Below are positions 33,967 through 42,066 of a stretch of DNA of 64,000 nt, piece after piece. The notes below the pieces were generated by a model. That model was given only the letters and a program-made list of their open reading frames with translations. It ran no database searches and was not told where the DNA came from. The stretch comes from an uncultured Oscillospiraceae bacterium (GTDB taxonomy: Bacteria > Bacillota > Clostridia > Oscillospirales > Ruminococcaceae): NCBI GenBank assembly GCA_934446455.1, contig CAKSEE010000002.1, positions 62,001-126,000 on the forward strand, read 5' to 3'. The translations under genes were made by a program, and so were the position numbers. How positions within the stretch are numbered: position 1 is the stretch's first letter; each line of letters opens with the position of its first letter.

Positions 33967-35426
33967 TTGAACAACGAAACAACGTGGGTTCAGCCCACAC
34001 CACTCCGTCCCGACGGGACAAACCTCCTGCCGTTCCCTGTGAACGCACTTCACCTATTATAGGTGATATGGCAGACGCAATAGCGACTACCACTTCAACG
34101 GATGTTGCTATGGCAGGCACTTCAATACTCTCGGCGGTGAGCTACTGCTTTTCGGGCGTGTACCGTATGTCAGCCAAGCGTGACCATACTGAGCCGCTGG
34201 TACTCGACACCCTGACGATAGCAGAGCCGAGATTCAAGAAGTCTCCTGTTATCTCTCTTATCAAGCGACCGTATATACAGTTCGCTCACGACTGGAACGA
34301 GCATAACAAGCAGGACATCTTCACGGCGCAGGCAGAATACAAGCTGTTAGAGAGCAAGCTCGAAGCACTTGAAAAGAAGAAAGACGTTACCGCCGAGGAG
34401 ATAGCCAAGCTCCGAACAGAGCTGAGCAATATGCCACCGAGCAATTTCCGCAGGATAGCTGTTGACGATGTTACGCCCGAATCTCTTGTAAATCTGCTTG
34501 AAGAAAACGGCACACTCCTGATGATATCCGATGAATCAGGAATGCTCGGTAATTTCAGCGGGCGATACAGCAACAATATCCCGAACCTTGATCTCTTGCT
34601 GAAATCGTGGAACGGTGAAACGTATATCAGCGACAGAGCGACCAGGGCGAGTATAGTGCTGAAAAAGCCGTACATGAGCATCTGTCTTGCGTGTCAACCA
34701 TATATGTTTGATAGCATGATAAACAATCCTGTGTTCCGTGGCAGCGGACTGATAGCGAGGTTTCTATATTGTTTCCCCGTAAGCAATATCGGCTATCGTA
34801 AATATGATACGCAGGCTGTTCCTGAAGCCGTTGCTGAGAATTACAAGCGGCTGATATACAAGCTCCTCGGTAAGAAGTTCGCTTATCACGACGAAAAGGA
34901 GCTGTATCTCCATTTCGATGAAAAGACGTACAAGGAGTTCGTTGACTACTACAATAACTACATTGAGCCGCACCTCGTGACGGATATGGCATTCTGCAAG
35001 GACTGGGGCGGAAAGTATCACGGAGAACTGCTCCGCCTGTGCGGTATCATTCACTGCATCAAGTGTGCTTTGAATGGTGTTGAGCCAGCGGAGAACCTTG
35101 TCACGCTTGATACGTTCTGTAACGCTATCGAGATCGGTGAGTATTTCCGTGAACAGGCGATATATGCGTACAGTCTCGGTGACGTTGACCACGGAACGAT
35201 AAAGGCAGAACGTGTGATAAACAAGATACGCTCCAAGCACATCACAAATATCAGGCAGAATGACCTGTACAAGCTGTGCAGATGCACACTATTTAAGAAC
35301 GCCGCCGACTTTGCTGAGACAATGGATATGCTGGAGGAATACAGGTATATTGTCCGCAACACAAGCAAGGGTGCAAACAACAAAACGATAACAGACGTTA
35401 TCATCAACCCGAACATTTACAGATGA
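33967..35426 (+). pseudogene. DUF3987-family replication protein with apparent frameshift
   Basis: The 5' part reads in one frame from TTG 33967 (behind GAAAGGAAG): WVQPTPLRPDGTNLLPFPVNAL, the usual DUF3987 start, then a stop near 34060. The family sequence resumes in the adjoining frame: IIGDMADAIATTTSTDVAMAG..., a KKSPVISLIKRPY Lys-Ser motif where a P-loop-like site is expected, LMISDESGML, and on to residue 480. One missing base at about 34050 (CTTCACC for CTTCCACC) restores it. Restart at ATG 34069 is possible but would lose the N-terminus. Sequencing error or a true mutation are both possible. The family is linked to element replication. Confidence 0.75.
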
Positions 35427-35535
35427 TGAAATCTGAACTTTCCGCATTTTGCACACTTTGAAACTGCAAAATGCTCAAAATGTTCAAAGTTCATAAAACA
35501 CAAAACTCTTAGATAGAAAGATGAGGATTTTAATT

Positions 35536-35832
35536 ATGACAAACGAAAGAAAAGAACAGCTTCTCGACCAGATACTTGAACTCATGACCGCTGTCGCTTA
35601 CGACAGAGAGCCTAATGAGGGCGCAGTCCCCGAAACAACCAAAGCTCCTGCACCTGAAAAGGTGAAGATGCTGACCGTCAAGGAATGTACCGAGCTTATT
35701 GACGGGCTTTCCGAACACACTGTCCGTATGCTTGTAGCTCAGAACAAGATCAAGTATATCCGCACAGGCGAAGGTGTTCGTGGAAAGATACTTGTCAACA
35801 AGGCTGACCTGCTTAACTATTTCCAGAATTGA
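35536..35832 (+). CDS. Excisionase-like helix-turn-helix protein, 98 aa (paralogue of 23946)
   Basis: ATG 35536 follows ATGAGGA with proper spacing. Acidic helical N-terminus, then MLTVKECTELIDGLSEHTVRM (a MerR/excisionase-type helix-turn-helix) and GVRGKILVNKADLLNYF. It is close to the 23946 product across the DNA-binding part. The next gene starts at TTG 35829, overlapping the stop by four bases, so the two are translationally coupled. It probably controls element excision or replication initiation. Confidence 0.8.
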   Translation: MTNERKEQLLDQILELMTAVAYDREPNEGAVPETTKAPAPEKVKMLTVKECTELIDGLSEHTVRMLVAQNKIKYIRTGEGVRGKILVNKADLLNYFQN

Positions 35833-36401
35833 CGGTATTCGAGCAAGTAAAATCTGCTATTGATATGAGAACGGTAGCGGAGGGATATGGTCTTGAAATA
35901 TCCCGTGGTGGTATGGCACTTTGCCCGTTTCATAACGAGCGTACTCCCTCTGCAAAAATTTATCCCGATGCTCTTCATTGCTTCGGCTGCGGAACGCACG
36001 TTGACGTTATCGGTTTCACGCAGAAAATGTTCGGATTGGACAAGCCTATTGATGCTGTGAAAAAGCTCAACGATGATTACGCTCTGCATATCGAAATCGG
36101 CAAAGCTCCGACTGCGGAAAAAGTGTCCGAATATCAGAAGCGAGTCCGAGAAAAACGAGCCTATGAAGAATGGGAGAAGTCAGCGTGGCGAACACTCAAT
36201 GATTATCTGTGGCGGATGCGTGAATGGAGAGAATTTGCTCCTGCTTCTCCCAATGAAGAATGTGACGAGCGTTTTGTATATTCCTTGCATCATCTGGACT
36301 ACGCAGAGTACCTTTGTTTTGAGTTCATAAACTGCAACAAAGCTGGTCGGCTTTCCATGAAAAATATCGTTGCTGAGATAGCAGATTTTCAGAAAAAATG
36401 A
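35829..36401 (+). CDS. CHC2 zinc-finger (primase-type) protein, 190 aa
   Basis: TTG start 35829 overlaps the previous stop (TTGA). CHC2 zinc finger: Cys32 and His35 (CPFH), then Cys51 and Cys54 (CFGC), as at the N-terminus of DnaG primases. A charged, Trp-rich helical tail follows, with no TOPRIM domain. It is likely a partner for element DNA replication, next to the DUF3987 gene. Small CHC2 proteins without the catalytic domain are common on Clostridia elements; whether it primes on its own is doubtful. Confidence 0.85.
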   Translation: MTVFEQVKSAIDMRTVAEGYGLEISRGGMALCPFHNERTPSAKIYPDALHCFGCGTHVDVIGFTQKMFGLDKPIDAVKKLNDDYALHIEIGKAPTAEKVSEYQKRVREKRAYEEWEKSAWRTLNDYLWRMREWREFAPASPNEECDERFVYSLHHLDYAEYLCFEFINCNKAGRLSMKNIVAEIADFQKK

Positions 36402-36750
36402 GAGCTGATTTTTCAAAATTGTAATGCGGATTTCCGCAGTTCTCACGGGTACGATTCAGAATAACCGTACCCACAATTTCGGCTGCTCCGCCAGCCGATA
36501 AGAGCCTCGCAGAGCCCCGGCATTTTTGATAGTCGTGTAGGCGGCTGTCAAAAGTGCTTTGGGGTTACTGGCGGCGCACCGCAAGTAAAATCCGGTGCTT
36601 TGCACCGTTTGGGTTGCCGATCTCCGTATCGTTGCAATCCAATTTGACCATCAGGGCTATATGGAGCATAAGCTCCGTCTTATGCGAAATTCTTCAAAGC
36701 CCGTCAGGGCTTACATGATGAAAAAAATTTTATGAAAGAGAGACTATAAC
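36402..36750 (+). other. oriT-like region before the relaxase
   Basis: A 349-bp gap without a gene, rich in inverted repeats: GGGTACG/CGTACCC (36447-36453, 36466-36472), CGGCTG/CAGCCG (about 36479-36497), CGGTGC/GCACCG (about 36591-36606), GCATAAG/CTTATGC (about 36667-36686) and AAGCCC/GGGCTT (about 36697-36711). MobV-type relaxases nick in an oriT just upstream of their gene, so oriT is expected here, but no known core sequence was matched. Confidence 0.5.
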
Positions 36751-37947
36751 ATGAGTACAAAATCTATCTCGATGTGCGAGGGTAAAGGCAGCCTTTCACA
36801 TAACAACAGAGAGTTCTCTGCCAAGAATATCGACAGCTCCAGAACACCGAACAATGTTGTGTTCGTTCAGCAGGCTCTGAGTGATGCTTATCATCAGCTT
36901 TTCGATGAAGCGGTTGAGAGATACAACGCTAATCAGAAAAGAAAGGATCGTAAGATCGGTAACTACTTTGAACACCTGTTCAATCGCCTGCCGAGCAAGA
37001 GTGTTATTACAGGCACGAACAAGCAAAAAAGCTTCTACGAACATCTCGTTTATATCGGAACAAGAAAAGACACTGGCGTCGGCACTCCTGATGCCGAGAT
37101 AACGACTGAATGTCTGCGTGAATATATGGAGGGATTTCAGGCGAGAAATCCTAACTTCTATGTGTTCAATGCGGTGCTGCATCTTGATGAATCAACTCCG
37201 CACCTGCACATCAATTATATCCCCGTAGGTCACTTCACTCGTGGACTTGAAGTCCGCAATGCGAAGAACAAAGCAATGGAGGAAATGGGCTTCGGAAATG
37301 ATGCGAAAGCGAATGACCGTTGGAGACGCAATGAGTGGGATATTTTGAAGAATATCTGCAATGCTCACGGCATTGAAATTTCCGAACCGAAGAAGTCCAG
37401 GGGTTACAGTTATAAGGTCGAGGAGTACGGCGAACATCAGGACAAGATAAATGCTCTCAATGCTGAGATCGAAAGGCTCATCGCCGAGCGTGATGAGACA
37501 GTTGCCGAGTTTGAGAAACTGGCAAAGAAAAAGGTGAACATAGGTGAGATCGAAAGCATCGAAGCCAAGGAGTCTGTGTTTGGCAAAAAGGTCACACTTT
37601 CCAAAGAGGACTATGACAAGCTCAGCGACACCGCTAAGAAGTATGTTGCTATGGAGAAGAACATCAAAAAGCTCAAAAAAGAACGTGACACTGCCGTGCA
37701 GGAGCTTGGGGCTGTGATGCAGAAGTTTGAAGCGGTGTCCTCGGAGCTTTCGGAGTACAAGAAGAAAGAGGAGAACGCTCATTACTTCTCCCGTGAAAAG
37801 CAGAAAGCCGAAGCACAGCGTATCAAGCGTGAAGACCAGCTCTCCCGTGACTTACAAAAAGCAAGGGCGTTCATATCCGCTTGTGGACTTGCGGAGGATT
37901 TTGCCCGGTATAAGTTTAACAAAACAAGAAATGCAGAGTTAGAATAA
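36751..37947 (+). CDS. MobV/Pre-family relaxase, 398 aa
   Basis: Nicks one strand at oriT and leads transfer of the element. MobV signatures: HNNRE near residue 17-21 and the active-site motif HLDESTPHLH (His144, Asp146, Glu147, His151, His153), which binds the metal. A long coiled-coil C-terminus (from about 240) contains ERDETVAEFEKLAKK and a KKLKKERDTAV segment, for oligomers or coupling protein contact. ATG 36751 follows GAAAGAGAG. With no conjugation genes in the window, the element would use a helper's apparatus. The oriT-like region precedes it. Confidence 0.9.
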   Translation: MSTKSISMCEGKGSLSHNNREFSAKNIDSSRTPNNVVFVQQALSDAYHQLFDEAVERYNANQKRKDRKIGNYFEHLFNRLPSKSVITGTNKQKSFYEHLVYIGTRKDTGVGTPDAEITTECLREYMEGFQARNPNFYVFNAVLHLDESTPHLHINYIPVGHFTRGLEVRNAKNKAMEEMGFGNDAKANDRWRRNEWDILKNICNAHGIEISEPKKSRGYSYKVEEYGEHQDKINALNAEIERLIAERDETVAEFEKLAKKKVNIGEIESIEAKESVFGKKVTLSKEDYDKLSDTAKKYVAMEKNIKKLKKERDTAVQELGAVMQKFEAVSSELSEYKKKEENAHYFSREKQKAEAQRIKREDQLSRDLQKARAFISACGLAEDFARYKFNKTRNAELE

Positions 37948-37958
37948 AAGAAAAAAAG

Positions 37959-38034
37959 CTACGGCATATCTCCGAAAGCACTTGACAAAGATAGAATAGT
38001 GCGCTACAATGCTAAATACAGAGATATGCCGTAG
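37959..38034 (+). promoter_or_regulatory. Integrase promoter flanked by a 14-bp inverted repeat
   Basis: CTACGGCATATCTC (37959-37972) and its exact complement GAGATATGCCGTAG (38021-38034) bracket a sigma-A promoter: TTGACA (37982-37987), TACAAT (38005-38010), spacer 17. A repressor bridging both arms, or an RNA hairpin in the relaxase 3' end, are both possible. Confidence 0.65.
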
Positions 38035-38056
38035 TGTAAATTTAGGAGGATTTACA

Positions 38057-39193
38057 TTGGCGAATATAACAAAACGCGGAAACACATTCCGCATCAGGGT
38101 GTTTGTCGGCTGCGATATGAACGGCAAACAGCTTGTAAAATCAACAACCTACACTCCGCCCGACGGAGTGACACCAAAGAAAGCCGAAAAGCTCGCCCAG
38201 GAGTACGCTTTCGAGTTCGAGAGACACTGCAAAGGTTACTCTCAGCTCAATGAGAATATGCGTTTCTCCGAGCTTGCTGACTGGTATTTCACAAACTACG
38301 CTCCGCAGGAACTGAAAGAAAGCACGATCTATACCTACAAGGGGCAGTACAAGAACCACATCGAGCCTGTTCTCGGTAATGTTAAGGTAAAGGACATCAA
38401 CGCTCCCAGGCTGACGCAGATAATGCAGTCTTATAACTTGAACCCTGCGACGGTAAAGAAACTGTACGTCATAGTGCAGAGCATCTTCCGCAGAGGAGCA
38501 GAGCAGGGCTTCATTCGTGACACTCCCTGCCGTAACGTGATACTGCCAAAACGTAAGAAAAGTCGTAAAAACAAGGCTTTAGAGGAAGACAAGCTCAAAA
38601 GGTTCATGGAATACCTCGAAAGTAAGCTGTGGGACGAGGACTTCAAGCGTATCATCAATGTTCTGCTTTACACGGGTATGCGTTCGGGAGAGTGCCTTGG
38701 ACTTGCTTGGGAGGATATCGACTTCGAGAACAACACTATCTCGATAAACCACACGTTGACCGACATAGGCGGAAAGCATGAACTGACTGATCCTAAGACC
38801 GAGAGCAGTATCCGCATCATCGGTATGGGGCAGGAGCTGAAAAAGGTTCTTCTTGCACAGAAAGAGTATATCGAAAAGCTGAAATATGCCCTCGGTGATG
38901 ACTTCGCTCATCCTGAAATGGTGTTCGTATCAGCAAGAGGAAACTACCGTGACCGTAATTCGGTGTATCAGTCCCTTAAACGCTTCACCAAAGGAACGGA
39001 ATTTGAAGATATGACTCTTCATCAGCTCCGTCACTGTAACGCTACGCTTTTGCTTAACAGCGGTGTTGACCTGAAAGTTGTATCCGAGCATCTTGGACAC
39101 CGTGATGTGAACATCACCGCAGAGATTTACGCTGATGTTTTGCGTAAAATAAAAGCCCGAACTGCCGAACAGATCGAGCTGTGCCTTGCATAA
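38057..39193 (+). CDS. Tyrosine recombinase (integrase), 378 aa
   Basis: TTG 38057 is preferred over ATG 38009, because TTAGGAGG lies just upstream and 38009 overlaps the promoter -10. An N-terminal arm-binding region (about 1-60) is followed by a SAM-like core-binding domain (65-165) and a catalytic domain with Arg209 (TGMRSGE), Lys247, His322-x-x-Arg325 (HQLRH), His348 (HLGHRD) and nucleophile Tyr358. Related to Tn916-type integrases. It should recombine the 15-bp core at rpsI. Transcription is from the inverted-repeat-flanked promoter, and a terminator follows at 39204. Confidence 0.93.
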   Translation: MANITKRGNTFRIRVFVGCDMNGKQLVKSTTYTPPDGVTPKKAEKLAQEYAFEFERHCKGYSQLNENMRFSELADWYFTNYAPQELKESTIYTYKGQYKNHIEPVLGNVKVKDINAPRLTQIMQSYNLNPATVKKLYVIVQSIFRRGAEQGFIRDTPCRNVILPKRKKSRKNKALEEDKLKRFMEYLESKLWDEDFKRIINVLLYTGMRSGECLGLAWEDIDFENNTISINHTLTDIGGKHELTDPKTESSIRIIGMGQELKKVLLAQKEYIEKLKYALGDDFAHPEMVFVSARGNYRDRNSVYQSLKRFTKGTEFEDMTLHQLRHCNATLLLNSGVDLKVVSEHLGHRDVNITAEIYADVLRKIKARTAEQIELCLA

Positions 39194-39203
39194 AGGCAAA
39201 CAA

Positions 39204-39233
39204 AAAACCTCCCTGCGCGAACAGAGAGGTTTT
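39204..39233 (+). terminator. Terminator after the integrase gene
   Basis: AAAACCTC pairs with GAGGTTTT. The loop is long (14 bases), so efficiency may be modest. Confidence 0.55.
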
Positions 39234-39236
39234 GAA

Positions 39237-39292
39237 TTGACCAAATGTTGACCAAAGAGTTTTTGACCACTCGCAAAGTACGTAAATACGCA
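39237..39292 (+). promoter_or_regulatory. Integrase arm-type sites and CGTAAATACG repeat, right end
   Basis: TTGACCA at 39237, 39248 and 39263 in direct orientation, matching the left-end copies at 23838-23865. CGTAAATACG follows at 39281-39290. The cluster lies 16-70 bases from the attR core. Confidence 0.5.
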
Positions 39293-39307
39293 AGTTTTGA
39301 GGTATCT

Positions 39308-39322
39308 GATTATCTCTTTGAG
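39308..39322 (+). repeat. attR-type direct repeat at the rpsI 3' end
   Basis: GATTATCTCTTTGAG, identical to the left copy. Read on the minus strand it encodes the last two rpsI residues (Lys-Arg) and the stop. Confidence 0.75.
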
Positions 39323-39708
39323 AACTGAGGAGCGCGGCGTGCAGCCTTGAGGCCGTACTTCTTTCTTTCCTTCATTCTCGGGTCGCGAGTAAGGAAGCCT
39401 GCCTTCTTGAGGACAGGACGCAGCTCGTCAGAATACTGGAGGAGCGCTCTGGAAAGACCATGGCGGATAGCGCCTGCCTGACCGGAAACACCGCCGCCTG
39501 CAACTGTGCAGATGATGTCGAACTTGTCAACAGTATCGGTAAGCGTGAGGGGCTGGCGAACGATGAGCTTAAGTGTGTCAAGGCCAAAGTAATCGTCGAT
39601 GCTTCTGCCGTTTACGGTGATGTTGCCGCTGCCAGGGTATACTCTTACTCTTGCAGTGGAGTGCTTCTTTCTGCCTGTTCCGTAGTAATAGGGTTTAGAT
39701 TCGTACAT
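39310..39708 (-). CDS. rpsI: 30S ribosomal protein S9
   Basis: 132 residues; part of the small-subunit head near the P site. [17 protein letters not shown] is the family start, and the protein ends in a basic [13 protein letters not shown] tail that reaches the decoding centre. AAGGAGGG precedes ATG 39708. It lies 12 bases downstream of rplM in the same operon. The 3' end is the integration site of the element at 23663-39322, and the reading frame is kept to the natural KR-stop. Confidence 0.97.
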   Translation of the reverse strand: MYESKPYYYGTGRKKHSTARVRVYPGSGNITVNGRSIDDYFGLDTLKLIVRQPLTLTDTVDKFDIICTVAGGGVSGQAGAIRHGLSRALLQYSDELRPVLKKAGFLTRDPRMKERKKYGLKAARRAPQFSKR

Positions 39709-39720
39709 TTTCAGCCCTCC

Positions 39721-40149
39721 TTAAAACTTGTATTCAACGGGCTTCTGTGCCGCGTTGTTGTGCTCTGCACCTGCGTAGCAGCGCAGTCTGGTGAGAGCCT
39801 TTCTGCCCAGAGTGGTGTTGGGGAGCATTCCGTTTACGGCAATAGTCATTGCCTTCTCGGGGTTCTCCTTCATCAGCTTGTCGTAGCCTACTTCCTTAAG
39901 ATGGCCGATCCAGCCGGTGTGCCATCTGTAAACCTTCTTCTCAAGCTTCTTGCCGGTGAGAACTGCCTTGGAGCAGTTGATGATGATAACATGGTCGCCG
40001 CAGTCGCAGTGAGGTGCGAATGTGGGCTTGTGCTTTCCTCTGAGAAGGTGAGCTGCCGTTGCGGCAACACGACCCAGAGGCTTTTCAGCAGCGTCGAGAA
40101 TATACCACGCGCGCTCAACGGTCTGAGCATTCGGCATATATGTTGACAT
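39721..40149 (-). CDS. rplM: 50S ribosomal protein L13
   Basis: 142 residues from ATG 40149, preceded by CAGGAGGAA; a longer in-frame start at 40197 overlaps the leader. Motifs: RAWYILDAAEKPLGRVAA, PHCDCGDHVIIINC, HTGWIGHLKEVGY, VNGMLPNTTLGR and LRCYAGAEHNN. First gene of the rplM-rpsI operon on the left side of oriC, transcribed away from the origin. Its leader has a possible L13-type structure. Confidence 0.97.
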   Translation of the reverse strand: MSTYMPNAQTVERAWYILDAAEKPLGRVAATAAHLLRGKHKPTFAPHCDCGDHVIIINCSKAVLTGKKLEKKVYRWHTGWIGHLKEVGYDKLMKENPEKAMTIAVNGMLPNTTLGRKALTRLRCYAGAEHNNAAQKPVEYKF

Positions 40150-40178
40150 ACTTTCTTCCTCCTGTTTGTTTCTGATTA

Positions 40179-40206
40179 TACCGCCGTTTTTGCACAATAC
40201 GGCGTA
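40179..40206 (-). promoter_or_regulatory. Possible L13 leader hairpin
   Basis: TACGCCGT and ACGGCGGTA (minus strand) pair around a CA-rich loop, between the promoter and the rplM ribosome binding site. Ribosomal-protein leaders of this kind bind L13 in Firmicutes; the match is by position and shape only. Confidence 0.4.
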
Positions 40207-40218
40207 ACAACATTACTT

Positions 40219-40247
40219 ATTATACACACCGCGCTTGCTTTTGTCAA
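40219..40247 (-). promoter_or_regulatory. Promoter of rplM-rpsI
   Basis: TTGACA (40247-40242) and TATAAT (40224-40219) on the minus strand, spacer 17. Confidence 0.85.
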
Positions 40248-40500
40248 GCATTTTTTGCGTTGAATTTCAAATATAACACGTTTTCTCCGCTTTACGCTCA
40301 CTTTCTCTCTTTTTTTCTCTCTTTCTTGCGTTTCATTTCTGAAAGGACAGCGCCTTTGCACGACATAGCATAAACGAGAAAAACAGAGGATACGTGAGTT
40401 TTCCTTTCACATATTTTTTGCTGAATCATGAATCTGCGCCGCCTGTTACAAAATATCCTACCATATGCCATAATTGTGCGTTATTATGAACAATTTGCCC

Positions 40501-40529
40501 TTGATTTTTTCTGCCGCTTCTATTATAAT
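40501..40529 (+). promoter_or_regulatory. Promoter of the lipoprotein gene
   Basis: TTGATT (40501-40506) and TATAAT (40524-40529), spacer 17, 31 bases before the TTG start. The stretch from 40250 to 40500 holds no gene. Confidence 0.7.
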
Positions 40530-40560
40530 AAAAGAAAACGGGAGAAGGAGGGGACAAGCC

Positions 40561-41391
40561 TTGAATATCGCAAGACCTGCGGCTTTTGCCGCACTTTGTG
40601 CAGTATTGATGACGTTCTGCGCCTGCGCGCTTGAAACGGGCAAAAGCAGCCGCGTGCACACCTCCCCGCCTGCGGAAGAAACCGCACCCGCTACCGCGCC
40701 GTTCAGTGAAACCTCGTCTGAGCCCGCGCCTGCCACCTCGCTCTCGCCCGAGGACGTTATCCCCGAGGCCGTGCAGACGCCGCGCGTTGAGGGTGACCGC
40801 CTTTCCTATACTATAGTGAATGTCTACTCCGCAGGCGACTACTACACCGTGAAGATATCGGGCGTTAAAATGCAGGACGAAAGCGATTCCCCCGATATCG
40901 ACATGACCTATATAAACGGCGTGCTGTACGGCGATTTCAGGCTTGACCTTATGAAAAAGGGCGAGCTTATCGACAGCCTTAAGATAAACGTCCCGCGCGA
41001 CGACAGGTTTCTTATCCTTGAAAGCGTGACCGACAGCCTATCCTACGGGTGCGCGCTGATTTCAAACAAGCGCGAGTATTCCGCGGACGAATACCCCGAC
41101 CTGCTGCAGCTGGACTTCTACATGATAAACGAGGTGGAAGCCCCGCAGTACGCGCGTTACTTTGCGGTGTTTGACGGGAAGATAACCGAGGTCCCCGTGT
41201 ATGAAAACGGCGTTGAGGTCGCCCCGCGCGGTACTCACCCGCAGATGAAGTCCGCAGGACTTATGGTGCAGCACCTTGTCGTTGAGGAGTACGCGGCGAA
41301 TTACACGATAATAAAATACGAATATACCTTTGACGTGGAAAACCGCTGCCTTAAAAGACAGCAGGTGAGATTTTACGGCTGGGAGGACTGA
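40561..41391 (+). CDS. Putative lipoprotein, 276 aa
   Basis: Start TTG 40561 after GGAGGGG; an ATG at 40474 would put the promoter inside the gene. The hydrophobic N-terminus ends near CAVLMTFCAC, close to a lipobox (TFC-A-C), so a lipid-anchored secreted protein is likely. A Thr/Pro/Ser-rich linker (about 25-60) precedes a beta-rich domain with repeated YY..KISGVKM, MTYINGVLYGDF and FYMINEVEAP strands. No family is recognised. It is codirectional with the HD-domain gene that follows by 21 bases. Confidence 0.65.
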   Translation: MNIARPAAFAALCAVLMTFCACALETGKSSRVHTSPPAEETAPATAPFSETSSEPAPATSLSPEDVIPEAVQTPRVEGDRLSYTIVNVYSAGDYYTVKISGVKMQDESDSPDIDMTYINGVLYGDFRLDLMKKGELIDSLKINVPRDDRFLILESVTDSLSYGCALISNKREYSADEYPDLLQLDFYMINEVEAPQYARYFAVFDGKITEVPVYENGVEVAPRGTHPQMKSAGLMVQHLVVEEYAANYTIIKYEYTFDVENRCLKRQQVRFYGWED

Positions 41392-41412
41392 CCCGCGCCG
41401 CAGGAGGATAAA

Positions 41413-42012
41413 ATGACAGATAAAGAAGAATTCATAAAAATATATACAGAAAACATTCACCGCGAGGGCTCGGACAAGCTGCTTGATTTTCTTGAAAACA
41501 AGAGCGACTTCTTCACCGCGCCCGCAAGCACGCGCTACCACAACGCTTTTGTGGGAGGTCTGCTGAGGCACTCGCTCAACGTATACCACTGCCTTAAGGC
41601 GTATATGGAGCGTGAACGCGTCCGGACGGAGTACGGGCTTAAGGCCTCGGACGAAAGCATAGCCATTGCAGCTCTTCTCCACGATGTCTGCAAGGTGAAC
41701 TTTTACCGTATGTCCTACAGGAACGTAAAGAACGATAAAACGGGACAGTGGGAGAAAGCCCCTTATTTTGAGATAAACGACACCCTGCCCTATGGTCACG
41801 GCGAAAAGAGCGTGTACATGATAAGCGGCTATATGCGGCTCACGCGCGAGGAAGCGCTTGCCATACGCTGGCATATGGGATTTTCGGGAACGGAGGACAA
41901 GAACACTATAGGCAGGGCGCTCGAGGCGTACCCGTTCGCGTTTGCGCTTTCCGTTGCTGATATGGAGGCCTCGTACTTCCTTGAGGGAGCGGACAAAAAG
42001 GAAAAGGAATAA
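41413..42012 (+). CDS. HD-domain hydrolase, 199 aa
   Basis: Metal-dependent phosphohydrolase fold: His43 and His53 (RYHNAFVGGLLRHSLNV), the HD pair at 90-91 (AALLHDVCK), HGEKS and a late ADMEASYF Asp. It is similar to the HD part of YhaM-type 3'-5' exoribonucleases and of phage-type nucleotidases, but lacks an OB domain. Likely substrate: nucleotides or short RNA. AGGAGG precedes the ATG, and a terminator follows at 42034. It lies just left of oriC. Confidence 0.8.
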   Translation: MTDKEEFIKIYTENIHREGSDKLLDFLENKSDFFTAPASTRYHNAFVGGLLRHSLNVYHCLKAYMERERVRTEYGLKASDESIAIAALLHDVCKVNFYRMSYRNVKNDKTGQWEKAPYFEINDTLPYGHGEKSVYMISGYMRLTREEALAIRWHMGFSGTEDKNTIGRALEAYPFAFALSVADMEASYFLEGADKKEKE

Positions 42013-42033
42013 ACAAACCTCACATATATTATC

Positions 42034-42066
42034 ACGCGCTGTTATGCATATGAGCAGCGCGTTTTA
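42034..42066 (+). terminator. Rho-independent terminator
   Basis: ACGCGCTG and CAGCGCGT pair around TTATGCATATGAG, followed by TTTAT. Confidence 0.75.

Larger units (their letters stand above)
23663..39322. mobile_element. Integrative mobilisable element in the 3' end of rpsI
   Basis: A 15.7-kb insertion bounded by the direct repeat GATTATCTCTTTGAG (23663-23677 and 39308-39322), the right copy of which is the 3' end of rpsI. It holds a tyrosine integrase next to the right end, excisionase-like proteins, a DUF3987 and a CHC2 zinc-finger gene, a MobV/Pre relaxase with an oriT-like region, a TnpV-like protein, and a minus-strand defence operon. Base composition of the cargo is clearly richer in A+T than the host genes. 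It has no conjugation apparatus, so it would need a helper. The stop codon of rpsI is preserved by the repeat. Confidence 0.85.
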
